DNA from: Candidatus Hydrogenedentota bacterium
GTDB lineage: Bacteria; Hydrogenedentota; Hydrogenedentia; Hydrogenedentales; CAITNO01
Direction of reading: 5' to 3'
Length of the DNA: 54,958 nucleotides
Assembly: GCA_012730105.1 (NCBI GenBank)
Contig: JAAYBJ010000059.1
Location: 1 to 54,958, forward strand
The position numbers were made by a program, and so were the translations under genes. The notes below the pieces were generated by a model, which saw only the letters and a list, made by a program, of their open reading frames with translations, searched no databases and had not been told where the DNA came from. This document shows, piece after piece, positions 26,165-34,719 of the stretch (its first letter is position 1; the number at the start of each line of letters is the position of its first letter).

Positions 26165-27307
26165 ATGATGACAAAACATGTGTTCCCCTATCTGCTCATG
26201 GTGTTTTGCGGCCTGTCTGCCATGGATGTTATGGCAAATCCCATGGAAGGTCTTTGCGCGCTCAAGGATGCCGACACCCGTTCCATCAGCCCGGAAAACT
26301 TCACCGGGGAAAAGGGCAAGGGAGGCATGGCTACCTTGGAAGAGGGTACCGCCGCGCACGCGGCTCGGGAATTGGGGCAGGGATGGAAGGTCAATCCCTA
26401 CGTCAACATCGAGCCTGGTGCCACAGTTGTACTGGGCGAGACAACGGGTATGGGGCATATTAATCATATATGGATAACGCCCACTGGCGAATACCGAACA
26501 ACGATTTTACGCTTTTACTGGGATGATGAGATATCCCCTTCCGTGGAAGTGCCCGTGGGCGACTTCTTCGCCGCGGGATGGGGAATGGGCAAGGAACCAC
26601 GCATTACATCGCTGGCGGTCTGTGTGAATCCGCGTAGTGGATTCAACTGTTACTGGCAGATGCCGTTTCGTAAGGGATTCAAAATTACCATGGAAAATAT
26701 GGGCGAGAAAAAGGCGCGGGCCTTCTATCAAATAGATTATACCCTTGAATCCGTGCCGGAAGACGCCCCCTATTTTCATGCTCAGTTCCGAAGAGTCAAT
26801 CCACTGCCGGAAAAGTCAGTGTATACCATCGTGGACGGCATAAAGGGCCGGGGGCACTATGTGGGCACCTATCTCGCGCACGGCGCCAACAGCCCGGGCT
26901 GGTGGGGAGAAGGTGAAATCAAGTTTTTTATCGACGGCGATACAGAATTCCCCACCATCTGCGGTACCGGGGAGGAGGATTACTTCTGCGGCTCCTACGG
27001 ATATAATGAAAAGGAGGATGGCGACAAATATACATACGAAAATTTCAGCAGCCCCTATACCGGATTCCATCACATTCCTTTTGAAGGCGTTCAACGGAGA
27101 TTTGGACAATACCGGTGGCATATAACGGATCCAGTGTGTTTCAAGCAGGACATGCGCGTGACCATTCAAAGTCTGGGATGGCAAAGTGAAGGCCGCTATC
27201 TTCCCCTGCAGGATGACCTGGCGTCCGTGGCCTACTGGTATCAAGTGGAACCGCATGCGCCTTTCCCGGAGTTACCAGGGGGAGATGCTCTTGCGATCAA
27301 AAACTAA
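26165..27307 (+). CDS. Secreted DUF2961 (GH172-type) protein, second copy
   Basis: The 380-residue tandem paralogue of the preceding gene follows its stop after 100 bases. Long blocks are identical (for example ISPENFTGEKGKGGMATLE, VEVPVGDFFAAGWGMG, GTGEEDYFCGSY), while the signal peptide, loops and ends differ. The shared motifs argue that both are active. ACAGGAG precedes the start. Retained divergence suggests related but separate substrates (for example anomeric or ring-substituent preference), though dosage is an alternative. A terminator follows at 27336-27366. Confidence 0.85.
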   Translation: MMTKHVFPYLLMVFCGLSAMDVMANPMEGLCALKDADTRSISPENFTGEKGKGGMATLEEGTAAHAARELGQGWKVNPYVNIEPGATVVLGETTGMGHINHIWITPTGEYRTTILRFYWDDEISPSVEVPVGDFFAAGWGMGKEPRITSLAVCVNPRSGFNCYWQMPFRKGFKITMENMGEKKARAFYQIDYTLESVPEDAPYFHAQFRRVNPLPEKSVYTIVDGIKGRGHYVGTYLAHGANSPGWWGEGEIKFFIDGDTEFPTICGTGEEDYFCGSYGYNEKEDGDKYTYENFSSPYTGFHHIPFEGVQRRFGQYRWHITDPVCFKQDMRVTIQSLGWQSEGRYLPLQDDLASVAYWYQVEPHAPFPELPGGDALAIKN

Positions 27308-27335
27308 CCGTCCTAGAAACTAGTTCATCCGTAAT

Positions 27336-27366
27336 AGGTGCCCTGTGTAAAGAGGGGTACCTTTTT
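27336..27366 (+). terminator. Rho-independent terminator after the GH172 pair
   Basis: AGGTGCCC (27336-27343) pairs with GGGTACCT (27355-27362) with one G-U wobble, followed by TTTT, 29 bases after the stop codon. This closes the GH172 operon. Confidence 0.7.
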
Positions 27367-27395
27367 GAAGGTTGACAGCAGGATGTGTGTTGGGA

Positions 27396-28796
27396 TTACT
27401 TTGCTGCAGGGGTGGCCGGAAGTTTAGGCTTGGAAGACAATAGAAAGGTTGCAAGCAGTTTGAGCGTTCTGCGCGGGTTTTTGATGAATGTTACTAGATG
27501 CGTGAAAAGAACCCGAGGACGCAGATAAAAATACCGGTACAGACGTTGCCTCCGTTTATTCGCAATATGGTAAATGTCAAGGTTCTTGTAAGCACATCGG
27601 AATGGGATTAGGCTGAAATCGATGTCTTCAGATATCTGCTCAAAATAGGGCGTGGTAGCAAACGGTTCCAGTGTGTTCACGGTAATGAAATCCAAGGGGG
27701 AATCAAGAGCGCCTTTAATCGTAATTTTGAAGTCGTCTTCTGTTTCAAAAGGGGCGCCAACCATGAAAAAAGCGAGTGTTTCTATCCCGGAATGCTGAAT
27801 TAGTTTGAGCTGCGGGTTGATGATTTCCGGCGATATACCCTTGTTTAACTTGTTAAGAACGTTTTGTGAGTAACTTTCAATGCCGATCATGATTCGCTTA
27901 CAACCTGCCTTGAACATCCAATCGAGCATCTCTGCGTCGATTGTGTCGATTCTCGAAAGACAAGTCCATGGAATGTCAAGATTCTTTTTGATAAGCAACT
28001 TGCATATGGAGATTACACGGGACTTGTCGCAGGTGAAGATATCGTCGAGGAAACGGACGATTTTAATGCCCTTTTCTTTCAGGTAATGTATTTCAGCGAC
28101 CACACTTTCAGGAGAGCGATAGGACACAAAGCGACCGTAGGTCGTGGTGCAATAGTTGCAGGAAAACGGACATCCGCGTATGGACAGAATCGCCGCGCAC
28201 GGACCGCCCAGAAAGGCTTCTTCATAGTGGGATATGTCCACTAGGGAGGGGTCGGGAAACGGGAGGTCATCAGTGTTTTCAATGCGTTCTTCAGGGTTGT
28301 TAAAAAGGCTGCCATCGCTTCTGCGACCAGCCAAACCAGGGATTGTGTCCACGGGTGTCCCGTTTTTGATTGCCTCAAGATATTGCGACAACGGCAGCTC
28401 GGGCTCACGGCGCAATACGAGATCTATGGCGGTTTTTTTTAGCAACTCATCGGGAAATCCGGTGGGATAATAGCCGAACACTGCTAGCGGTATTTTGTGG
28501 AAATGTTCTTTAATCTTTGATACACAGTCCAGATCATCGCCAAATACTTTTATGCCCATCAAGACAACGATCAGGTCAGGTTCATAAGTGTCAATGCGTT
28601 CTATAACAGTGTGCAAATCTGCCCTTTCCGCGATTGCATCGAGAACCTTCACGTTGACTTGATTCCATTCTCGCACGCAGGTCGCCAGGGAAAGCAGATC
28701 ATAGGGAGGCAACATATACTCAGGAGAGTAATAACTGCACATGTAACGGCGCATTATCGGCAGTTCATGCGGCGGATTTAAAAAGAAAATCTTCAT
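27396..28796 (-). CDS. B12-binding-type radical SAM protein
   Basis: The 466-residue protein starts at ATG 28796, because MKIFFLNPPHELP is the usual beginning of B12-binding-domain radical SAM proteins; a longer frame to 28898 lacks support. Residues 1-150 have the cobalamin-binding-like fold (DLIVVLMGIKVFG). The radical SAM cluster motif CPFSCNYC has Cys209, Cys213 and Cys216 (C-x3-C-x2-C). IRFLDDIFTCD and RIMIGIES follow in the barrel, and the C-terminus is basic (RRTLKLLATFL). The reaction is unknown. It could be a methylase or ring-modifying enzyme for the glycan locus starting here. It is divergent from a second enzyme of the same type. Confidence 0.8.
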   Translation of the reverse strand: MKIFFLNPPHELPIMRRYMCSYYSPEYMLPPYDLLSLATCVREWNQVNVKVLDAIAERADLHTVIERIDTYEPDLIVVLMGIKVFGDDLDCVSKIKEHFHKIPLAVFGYYPTGFPDELLKKTAIDLVLRREPELPLSQYLEAIKNGTPVDTIPGLAGRRSDGSLFNNPEERIENTDDLPFPDPSLVDISHYEEAFLGGPCAAILSIRGCPFSCNYCTTTYGRFVSYRSPESVVAEIHYLKEKGIKIVRFLDDIFTCDKSRVISICKLLIKKNLDIPWTCLSRIDTIDAEMLDWMFKAGCKRIMIGIESYSQNVLNKLNKGISPEIINPQLKLIQHSGIETLAFFMVGAPFETEDDFKITIKGALDSPLDFITVNTLEPFATTPYFEQISEDIDFSLIPFRCAYKNLDIYHIANKRRQRLYRYFYLRPRVLFTHLVTFIKNPRRTLKLLATFLLSSKPKLPATPAAK

Positions 28797-29137
28797 CTTG
28801 ATAGTATCCGAAAAGAAAAAGATAAATTGCAGCAGGAATTTGTACAGGCGAAGCCGCTTATAGTTCCTCTCCTCTCCTCTGCTCGGTTTATGGCACATAT
28901 TTGCTTTATCCGGCAGGTGGCAGGTAAGCCCGCTGTTGTTAAATATTTGCTTGTGAAACGATACGAGAGGGTTTTAACCCACTGTTTGACAGAGGGTAAT
29001 TTAAATATACCACCTAACACATACCATTCGGAGATGACAACCAACCTGTCTCGGAGCAGATGAAATGATCATAAATAACAAGCCTGGATAGAGTGAAATG
29101 TATTTTAACACGCTGTTTCAAGGGGATGCAATTTATG

Positions 29138-29168
29138 AAAAATAGGCCTTGAAAAAATAGGCCTTGAA
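29138..29168 (+). repeat. Tandem 15-base direct repeat at a promoter
   Basis: AAAAATAGGCCTTGA occurs twice back-to-back (29138-29152 and 29153-29167). It ends 9 bases before the extended -10 at 29174-29182, so it covers the -35 position, where a -35 hexamer is absent. The layout suits a regulator binding as two head-to-tail units. Confidence 0.55.
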
Positions 29169-29173
29169 GATTG

Positions 29174-29182
29174 TGCTATAAT
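29174..29182 (+). promoter_or_regulatory. Extended -10 promoter for the second radical SAM gene
   Basis: TGCTATAAT is a perfect extended -10 (TG-n-TATAAT). No -35 is present at the right spacing. The start would be near 29189, leaving a leader of about 225 bases. Confidence 0.55.
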
Positions 29183-29413
29183 AAATTTCAATAGTTTTGC
29201 ATCAGACAGAGGCGTACATATTGCCCGCTATACCAGACATGGTTTGTGGCGGCGGAAGTGACAAGGGCCTGTTCTATTATTGGGAAAACCCGGAAAAACA
29301 AGGGAAAAAGCCGGCAAAAAGTGCCCAATGAACGGCAACTCCTGTGTGAAAAGCCGCGGATACTTGCTATTATTTCGGGGTGCAGGCAATTTCGGTTTAT
29401 ATTTGAAGGCATT

Positions 29414-30883
29414 ATGAATATCTTACTTATTAACCCGCCGGGTGAAAATGTAGTTGCCGAGTTTCAAGACTCCAAAGGCAAGGGGTTTCTTGAAGTGGAT
29501 GACTTTGGCAAGTTTCCTCCTTTGGGAGCGCTGTATGTGCTGTCCTACGCTGAGAAATATCTGCCGGATCACCATTTTTATTTTCTGGATTGTGTGGCGG
29601 AAAAAATATCCCATGCAGATTTGCCGGAACGGTTGGCGGAAATTGCCCCGGATATTATCGGAGTGACAAGTTTTACCATTTCCCTGATGGATGCGATAAA
29701 GGTGGCCGAAGCTGCACGCGATGTAGTACCGGGCGCGCATTTGTGTCTTGGGGGGCATCATGCTACGGATTTCCCGCTTGAAGCGGCAAAACTTGACGAA
29801 TTCGACTCGATAGTCGTGGGAGAAGGGGAGCAGGCATTTGCTTCGTTGATTGAAAACATAGCAACTGGAAAGGAGATTACCGGAATAGCCGGAGTGTATA
29901 CCCGGGATACGATTGAGGCGCATGCGCGGCTCAACGTGCGGGATCCACGATTCCGTGGATCCATGCCGGTGCCCCCTGCGTATATAGAAGATATTGATAT
30001 ACTGCCTCCACCCGACAGACACCACGTTGCGCATATTAACTATCACAGTGTGGTCGGCATGGATGCTCGGCTTGCCACCATGATTACCAGCAGGGGATGC
30101 CCCTGCAAATGCACTTTTTGCAATGTGCCATGCAAGCAATACCGTCCCAGAAATCTGGGGCTTGTGATGGATGAAATAGAGGAATGCAGGCGCATGGGGT
30201 ACAGGGAATTTCATTTTTATGACGACCTTTTCAATATTACTTCACGTCGTTTAGAGGAATTTTGCCTGGCTTTGAAGGAAAGGAATCTGTCTGTTGTATG
30301 GGATTTTCGTGGACGTGTAACCGGCGTGACCCGTGAGTCACTGGCTTTGGCAAAGAGTCTTGGGTTGCGGTTGATTTTTTTTGGTGTTGAAACGGGATCA
30401 GACGAGGGGCTTCGGCTTCTTAACAAAGGATGCTCCATTGCTCAAATCCGGCAGGCCTTCCAATGGTGTCGGGAACTTGGTATTAAAACTGTCGCCGATT
30501 TCATGATCGGATTACCCCATGAAAAATCCGTGGATGACGTGCGGGAGAACATAGATTTCTTGATATCACTGCGGCCGGATTACGCCCAGATCGGCATCAT
30601 GAACTTGTATCCACATACCGAGATATATTCGCAGGCGGTTGAAAAGGGATTGGTGGAGCTTAACCGTTGGAGCGAATGGGCAAAAAATCCTACACGTGAT
30701 TTCAGAGTCGAACACTGGACGGAATTCCTTTCTGAAGAGGAACTGGTTCGGCTTCACAGGGAATCCTATCGGCGGTTCTATTTCAGACTCTCCTATATTA
30801 TGCGAAGCATCGTAGGTCTCCGTTCTTTTCATGAATTCAAATCCAAGGTAACGGGTGCTCTGAAACTTCTGATACTCCAATAA
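29414..30883 (+). CDS. B12-binding-type radical SAM protein
   Basis: The 489-residue protein starts at ATG 29414 (GAAGG four bases upstream; MNILLINPPGENV is the typical opening), not at the longer frame from 29246. The N-terminal domain has the B12-binding pattern, including LCLGGHHATDFP (110-121) and VVGEGEQAF. The cluster motif is GCPCKCTFC with Cys229, Cys233 and Cys236. Barrel motifs include FHFYDDLFNI and FFGVETGSD; LPHE follows in a later strand. The reaction is unknown. The family includes hopanoid and tetrapyrrole modifiers and methylases. Next comes a GT2, with a 69-base gap, so co-transcription is likely. Confidence 0.85.
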   Translation: MNILLINPPGENVVAEFQDSKGKGFLEVDDFGKFPPLGALYVLSYAEKYLPDHHFYFLDCVAEKISHADLPERLAEIAPDIIGVTSFTISLMDAIKVAEAARDVVPGAHLCLGGHHATDFPLEAAKLDEFDSIVVGEGEQAFASLIENIATGKEITGIAGVYTRDTIEAHARLNVRDPRFRGSMPVPPAYIEDIDILPPPDRHHVAHINYHSVVGMDARLATMITSRGCPCKCTFCNVPCKQYRPRNLGLVMDEIEECRRMGYREFHFYDDLFNITSRRLEEFCLALKERNLSVVWDFRGRVTGVTRESLALAKSLGLRLIFFGVETGSDEGLRLLNKGCSIAQIRQAFQWCRELGIKTVADFMIGLPHEKSVDDVRENIDFLISLRPDYAQIGIMNLYPHTEIYSQAVEKGLVELNRWSEWAKNPTRDFRVEHWTEFLSEEELVRLHRESYRRFYFRLSYIMRSIVGLRSFHEFKSKVTGALKLLILQ

Positions 30884-30952
30884 TGTCGGTTCTTTTAACT
30901 GAAGGTTTTGTCTGTGGGTCGTTTTGAAAAGAGAGAAGGAGAGGTGCCCGCG

Positions 30953-31954
30953 ATGCGTGCTGGCGTTGACAGCGGCGGCGAACATTCAAGAAAAGCGCAA
31001 TCCAAAAATGCGTCCATTATTATCCCTGTTTACAATAGGACGGATGATCTTCTTAAACTCTTGGCGCAGTTGAAGGTCCAGAACAGAAATGATTTTGAAC
31101 TTGTAGTCGTAGATGACGGTTCCTGTCCGCCTGTTTCGGAGTCATTGATCGTTTCAAATTATCCCTTTCCCGTCCTATTAATACGGCATCACGACCAGCG
31201 TGGAATAGCGGCCGCAAGAAACACCGGTATAGCATCTTCAAGTGGCGAGTTAGTGGTGTTTATCGACAGCGATGCTTGTGTTGCTGACCCCGATTGGTAT
31301 GAAAAACATATGAGGTTATATCGGCGTGCCGAGGACATGGCACGGAAGAAAAATAAAACCTCGTATGTTTTTCACAGCGAGGTATACGGTATTTCAGAAT
31401 CTTATATTGGTCGGGTGGATACCTATGCAAACTGGCTGGGATCTTGTATGAAGAAGGCTTGCCTGATAAGGGACAGGCATGTCCCCATGAATAATACGAG
31501 CATGCACAGAAGTGTATTTTCGGCCGTTGGCATGTTTGATGAAGAGTTTCGTATCAGCGAAGACATTGAATGGGGGTTCCGCTGCTTGTCCCATGGGGTG
31601 GCGCTAATTTATGTGCCCGGCGCTCCTGTAGGGCATTATGATCGCAATACAGTCGGGGGGGTTTGGGACCATTACTACAGGTTTGGCCAGTACACGCCAA
31701 AAGTGCGGGCTAGGCATCCGGACGCGCCCAGGTCTTGGCTCTATCCTAAAAACATATTCCAAGCGGTCATTCTGTTTCTGCCGCTTACTTTCCTTAAGAC
31801 AATTTATATACTCATGCAATGGATTCCCCAGTCGCCCTGGGTTTTTTTATACACTCCCGGCATATATCTGGCCAATGTCGCGAGCTTTTGGGGAATGTGC
31901 AAGACCTTGCGTGCGATTGGGTGTAGAAAAAGACAAAAACATATTTCCAGGTAA
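30953..31954 (+). CDS. Glycosyltransferase family 2
   Basis: The 333-residue protein starts at ATG 30953, with AGAAGGAG about 11 bases upstream; earlier TTG and GTG starts are less well placed. The GT-A fold is clear: ASIIIPVYNRTDDLL, LVVVDDGSCPP (Asp54-Asp55), GIAAARNTGI, and the metal-binding VVFIDSDACV (Asp105-Ser-Asp107). The catalytic acidic stretch FRISEDIEWGFR is present. One or two C-terminal hydrophobic helices (VILFLPLTFLKTIYILM) suggest membrane association. It transfers a sugar from a nucleotide donor to an unknown acceptor, probably in the surface-glycan pathway. Confidence 0.9.
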   Translation: MRAGVDSGGEHSRKAQSKNASIIIPVYNRTDDLLKLLAQLKVQNRNDFELVVVDDGSCPPVSESLIVSNYPFPVLLIRHHDQRGIAAARNTGIASSSGELVVFIDSDACVADPDWYEKHMRLYRRAEDMARKKNKTSYVFHSEVYGISESYIGRVDTYANWLGSCMKKACLIRDRHVPMNNTSMHRSVFSAVGMFDEEFRISEDIEWGFRCLSHGVALIYVPGAPVGHYDRNTVGGVWDHYYRFGQYTPKVRARHPDAPRSWLYPKNIFQAVILFLPLTFLKTIYILMQWIPQSPWVFLYTPGIYLANVASFWGMCKTLRAIGCRKRQKHISR

Positions 31955-32101
31955 CAACAAGCGCCTAGATGGGGTGAGTGAATGAGCCGCCGGAAAGACA
32001 CAGAAGAGATATATGTGCATCCAGGTGTCAGGTAAATAGAATGTGTGACGGCAGATTGCATAATATCGCCGTTGGTGGGTAGAAGTTATGCAAAACCTCT
32101 G

Positions 32102-32110
32102 TGATAGAAT
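32102..32110 (+). promoter_or_regulatory. Extended -10 promoter-like sequence before the membrane GT-C-like gene
   Basis: TGATAGAAT is an extended -10 lying 75 bases before the ATG at 32186. There is no good -35. Confidence 0.4.
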
Positions 32111-32185
32111 ACACGAAGAGAAACGGCGATCCTTATATGAAGGTTGCTTTTGGAATCTGAAAAGCGGATGAAATGCTAGTCTTCC

Positions 32186-34522
32186 ATGAATAATCAATCG
32201 CTGGGAGTGAATAACATCCGGAAGTCATCTTTGGTCTTACGGGGCATGCCACTTGATATATTTTTGATTGTTTTGTCATGTGCCACAGGCTATTTCTTGT
32301 GTCGCATATATCACGGTTCACTCGAATATCCGATAGATTATGCCAGTCCCAACACAATGGCAATGCTGGGGCCCGCAGTGTATTTTGCGGCAGGAAATGG
32401 ATTAGGGGTTTGGGAGCCGGATACCATACCAGGTCTGAGGGATTTTGTCGGTGGCAGGACGAAATCGTTTGTTCCTTCGAATATCCCGTTTGACATTAAA
32501 GTATCTCCGATAAGCACGCCTATTGAGCTAACCCATATTTATTATCTCTATACCATAGGGTGGTTTTGGCGATTGTTGGGCATATCTCTGAATACACTCT
32601 CTATATATGCTGCGGTATGGTATGCGTTTTCAGCAGGCGCGCTTTACTGTTTGTTTCGTAATGGATTGGGCAGGCTGCTGAGTTTCTTGGGGGTAGTACT
32701 GATTATTTCTTCACCGGTATTTTTGCATAACAGCATAATGCTTCGGGATTTTGCGAAGACACCTTTTATCCTTCTAGTCTTGTGTCTGCTGATACGGCTT
32801 GTGATTCACAATTTCTCTAATCGAAGCCTTTTGTGCATGGGGGCCCTGATGGGTGTTTTGATGGGGGTGGGAATGGGTTTCCGCCAGGATATGCTGGTCT
32901 GTTTGCCCTGGGCCGTTGCGGTCTTTATTGTCGCACAAAACAAGGATGGAAAGTATCTCTGGAAAACCCGTTTCGCTTCAATTATCATATTTCTTTTGAT
33001 TTTTATCCCTTTGGCACGCCCAGTATTCAAGGGGGCGGCCCTTGAGGGCAATCAGGCTTCTGTGCATGGTTTTTTTCAAGGGCTTTCCGATGAGGTGGAG
33101 GCGCGGTTAAATTTTGCTGGGGCCTCATACAACTTTTTGGTGTGGTCGGATTCAGGCCTTTATGCACAGGCAAATGTGTTCGCGCGTCGCATGGGTTTCA
33201 AAGACCCAATGGATAATCCCCATACAGCGGAATATCGTCGTGTTCATGGCGACTCTGATGCACCTTTTATTATAAACCCGGGATTGTATTATACCGGCGC
33301 GGCTTATGTCAGATTTCAGCGTCAATTAATGCGGGAGGTATTGCTTACCTTTCCAGCGGATATAATAAACAGGGCGTGGCGCGCTGTTGTTTCGCTCTAC
33401 TCAATGCCTGCCAAGGTGCTGCAGGAGCGATCGTGGCTTGAGCATGGTTTGCCCGGTTTTTTTAAAGGCTTGTATCAATTCCACCACTTCGTCGCTATCT
33501 GGCTTCGTTACACGGGATTGCTTTTTGTGGTGGCAACTGTGCTCCTCATCTGTGTTCGCCATTTCAAACGTGCTCTACTGCTTACGGGCATGCTGCTATG
33601 GTTTAGCGGATATCCGAGTATTAACTATGAATATCGACTTACGGCTTATCTGCTTTTTATTCCCTATGGAGGAATGCTATTCTGTTTGGAAAGGGTTGGA
33701 CGATGGATTTATCATACTTCCACTGCCGGGAAAAGGAAGAGAGGAGACTTCCCAGCCGAGGTAAGCAAAGAATGGCCGTGGCAGAGAAGAAAGCCGGTGG
33801 TTCATACACTCGCCCTGATTGGTATCCTGTTACTCGTTCTTTTGTTGCCACTTGCGACTGCGCGCGCCTGGCAGCGAATTTCTGTCCAGGAACTGGCAGA
33901 AAAACTCTCGGCGTTAGAATTTGAGGAACTAGACACTGAGTCTAAACGACTGGACGGTAGAATTCACGTAATGCCGGACGTTCGGTCCGCCGGATTGGAT
34001 AGTGCTGTATCGATGGCGTCCGGAGAGACAGCGTGGTTATACGCTGCGGCCGTTTTTGAAACGAAGGGACAGGACATACCCATCGTTATTGAATACGATC
34101 AAAAACGGGTCTTTAATGATTTTACCCAACGGCTCACCATTTTGGGGGTGGATGACAATAAAAATGGCCACGTAACCCTTTTCTTCCCTGTGTACGAAAC
34201 AACAACGATATATGACGCACAGTTATTCGAGGATTTTCTTGGTACTCTTAAGTTTCCTCAATGGCATAAGCAGGTTGAACCGAAAATTCCTTTTGAAGAA
34301 CAACCAATCTGGCAGCGCAGCAGGTTTTTGGGCATATCTTTTCCGGAATCCTACAAAGATGCATTTAAAGGATTCTATCGTGTCAAGGATGTGGAGGATC
34401 TTCGTTTCCTGCCGTTTTTTCAGGTACCGGATACCATCTCCTTTCTTCGCGATCACAAAATAGGGCCCTTGGAAAAATGTATGCGGGAATATTCAGCAGC
34501 ATCACCGTCTTGCGTGAATTGA
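32186..34522 (+). CDS. Polytopic membrane protein, possible GT-C glycosyltransferase
   Basis: The 778-residue protein has about ten or more hydrophobic helices spread over residues 20-550 and a soluble C-terminal domain of about 200 residues (from about 575), which is likely extracytoplasmic. The segment after the first helix (DYASPNTMAMLGPAVYFAAG, then a long loop before the second helix) and the membrane layout resemble polyprenyl-phosphate-sugar-dependent (GT-C) transferases. A clear catalytic DE/DD motif in the first loop was not found, so it may be a flippase-like or structural component. It lies between a GT2 and a Wzt-like ATPase, which supports a role in surface-glycan assembly. Confidence 0.55.
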   Translation: MNNQSLGVNNIRKSSLVLRGMPLDIFLIVLSCATGYFLCRIYHGSLEYPIDYASPNTMAMLGPAVYFAAGNGLGVWEPDTIPGLRDFVGGRTKSFVPSNIPFDIKVSPISTPIELTHIYYLYTIGWFWRLLGISLNTLSIYAAVWYAFSAGALYCLFRNGLGRLLSFLGVVLIISSPVFLHNSIMLRDFAKTPFILLVLCLLIRLVIHNFSNRSLLCMGALMGVLMGVGMGFRQDMLVCLPWAVAVFIVAQNKDGKYLWKTRFASIIIFLLIFIPLARPVFKGAALEGNQASVHGFFQGLSDEVEARLNFAGASYNFLVWSDSGLYAQANVFARRMGFKDPMDNPHTAEYRRVHGDSDAPFIINPGLYYTGAAYVRFQRQLMREVLLTFPADIINRAWRAVVSLYSMPAKVLQERSWLEHGLPGFFKGLYQFHHFVAIWLRYTGLLFVVATVLLICVRHFKRALLLTGMLLWFSGYPSINYEYRLTAYLLFIPYGGMLFCLERVGRWIYHTSTAGKRKRGDFPAEVSKEWPWQRRKPVVHTLALIGILLLVLLLPLATARAWQRISVQELAEKLSALEFEELDTESKRLDGRIHVMPDVRSAGLDSAVSMASGETAWLYAAAVFETKGQDIPIVIEYDQKRVFNDFTQRLTILGVDDNKNGHVTLFFPVYETTTIYDAQLFEDFLGTLKFPQWHKQVEPKIPFEEQPIWQRSRFLGISFPESYKDAFKGFYRVKDVEDLRFLPFFQVPDTISFLRDHKIGPLEKCMREYSAASPSCVN

Positions 34523-34584
34523 TCTTCCCAAAAATTTCCAGCCTTGATATCATATTATGCGGCATGTATATCTCTTGGTAATGT

Positions 34585-34614
34585 TTGGCTCTTGTCACGG
34601 AATAATGCTACTAT
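34585..34614 (+). promoter_or_regulatory. Sigma70-like promoter for the ABC ATPase gene
   Basis: TTGGCT (34585-34590), an 18-base spacer and TACTAT (34609-34614), with TG one base before the -10 (extended -10). The start codon lies at 34720. Confidence 0.5.
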
Positions 34615-34719
34615 TTTGCTCTCCAATGTAAACGAGGTCAACAAGGTATACGCCCAAGATACAGGCAATTGACAACTGGTGGCGTATTCCAATAAACGCG
34701 CCCGTTAATGCAAGGTATC

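Larger units (their letters stand above)
28797..29413. other. Divergent intergenic region between two radical SAM genes
   Basis: About 615 bases with no supportable gene. It holds a 15-base tandem direct repeat (29138-29168) followed by an extended -10 (29174-29182) for the plus-strand gene. No clear promoter for the minus-strand gene was found. Confidence 0.45.
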
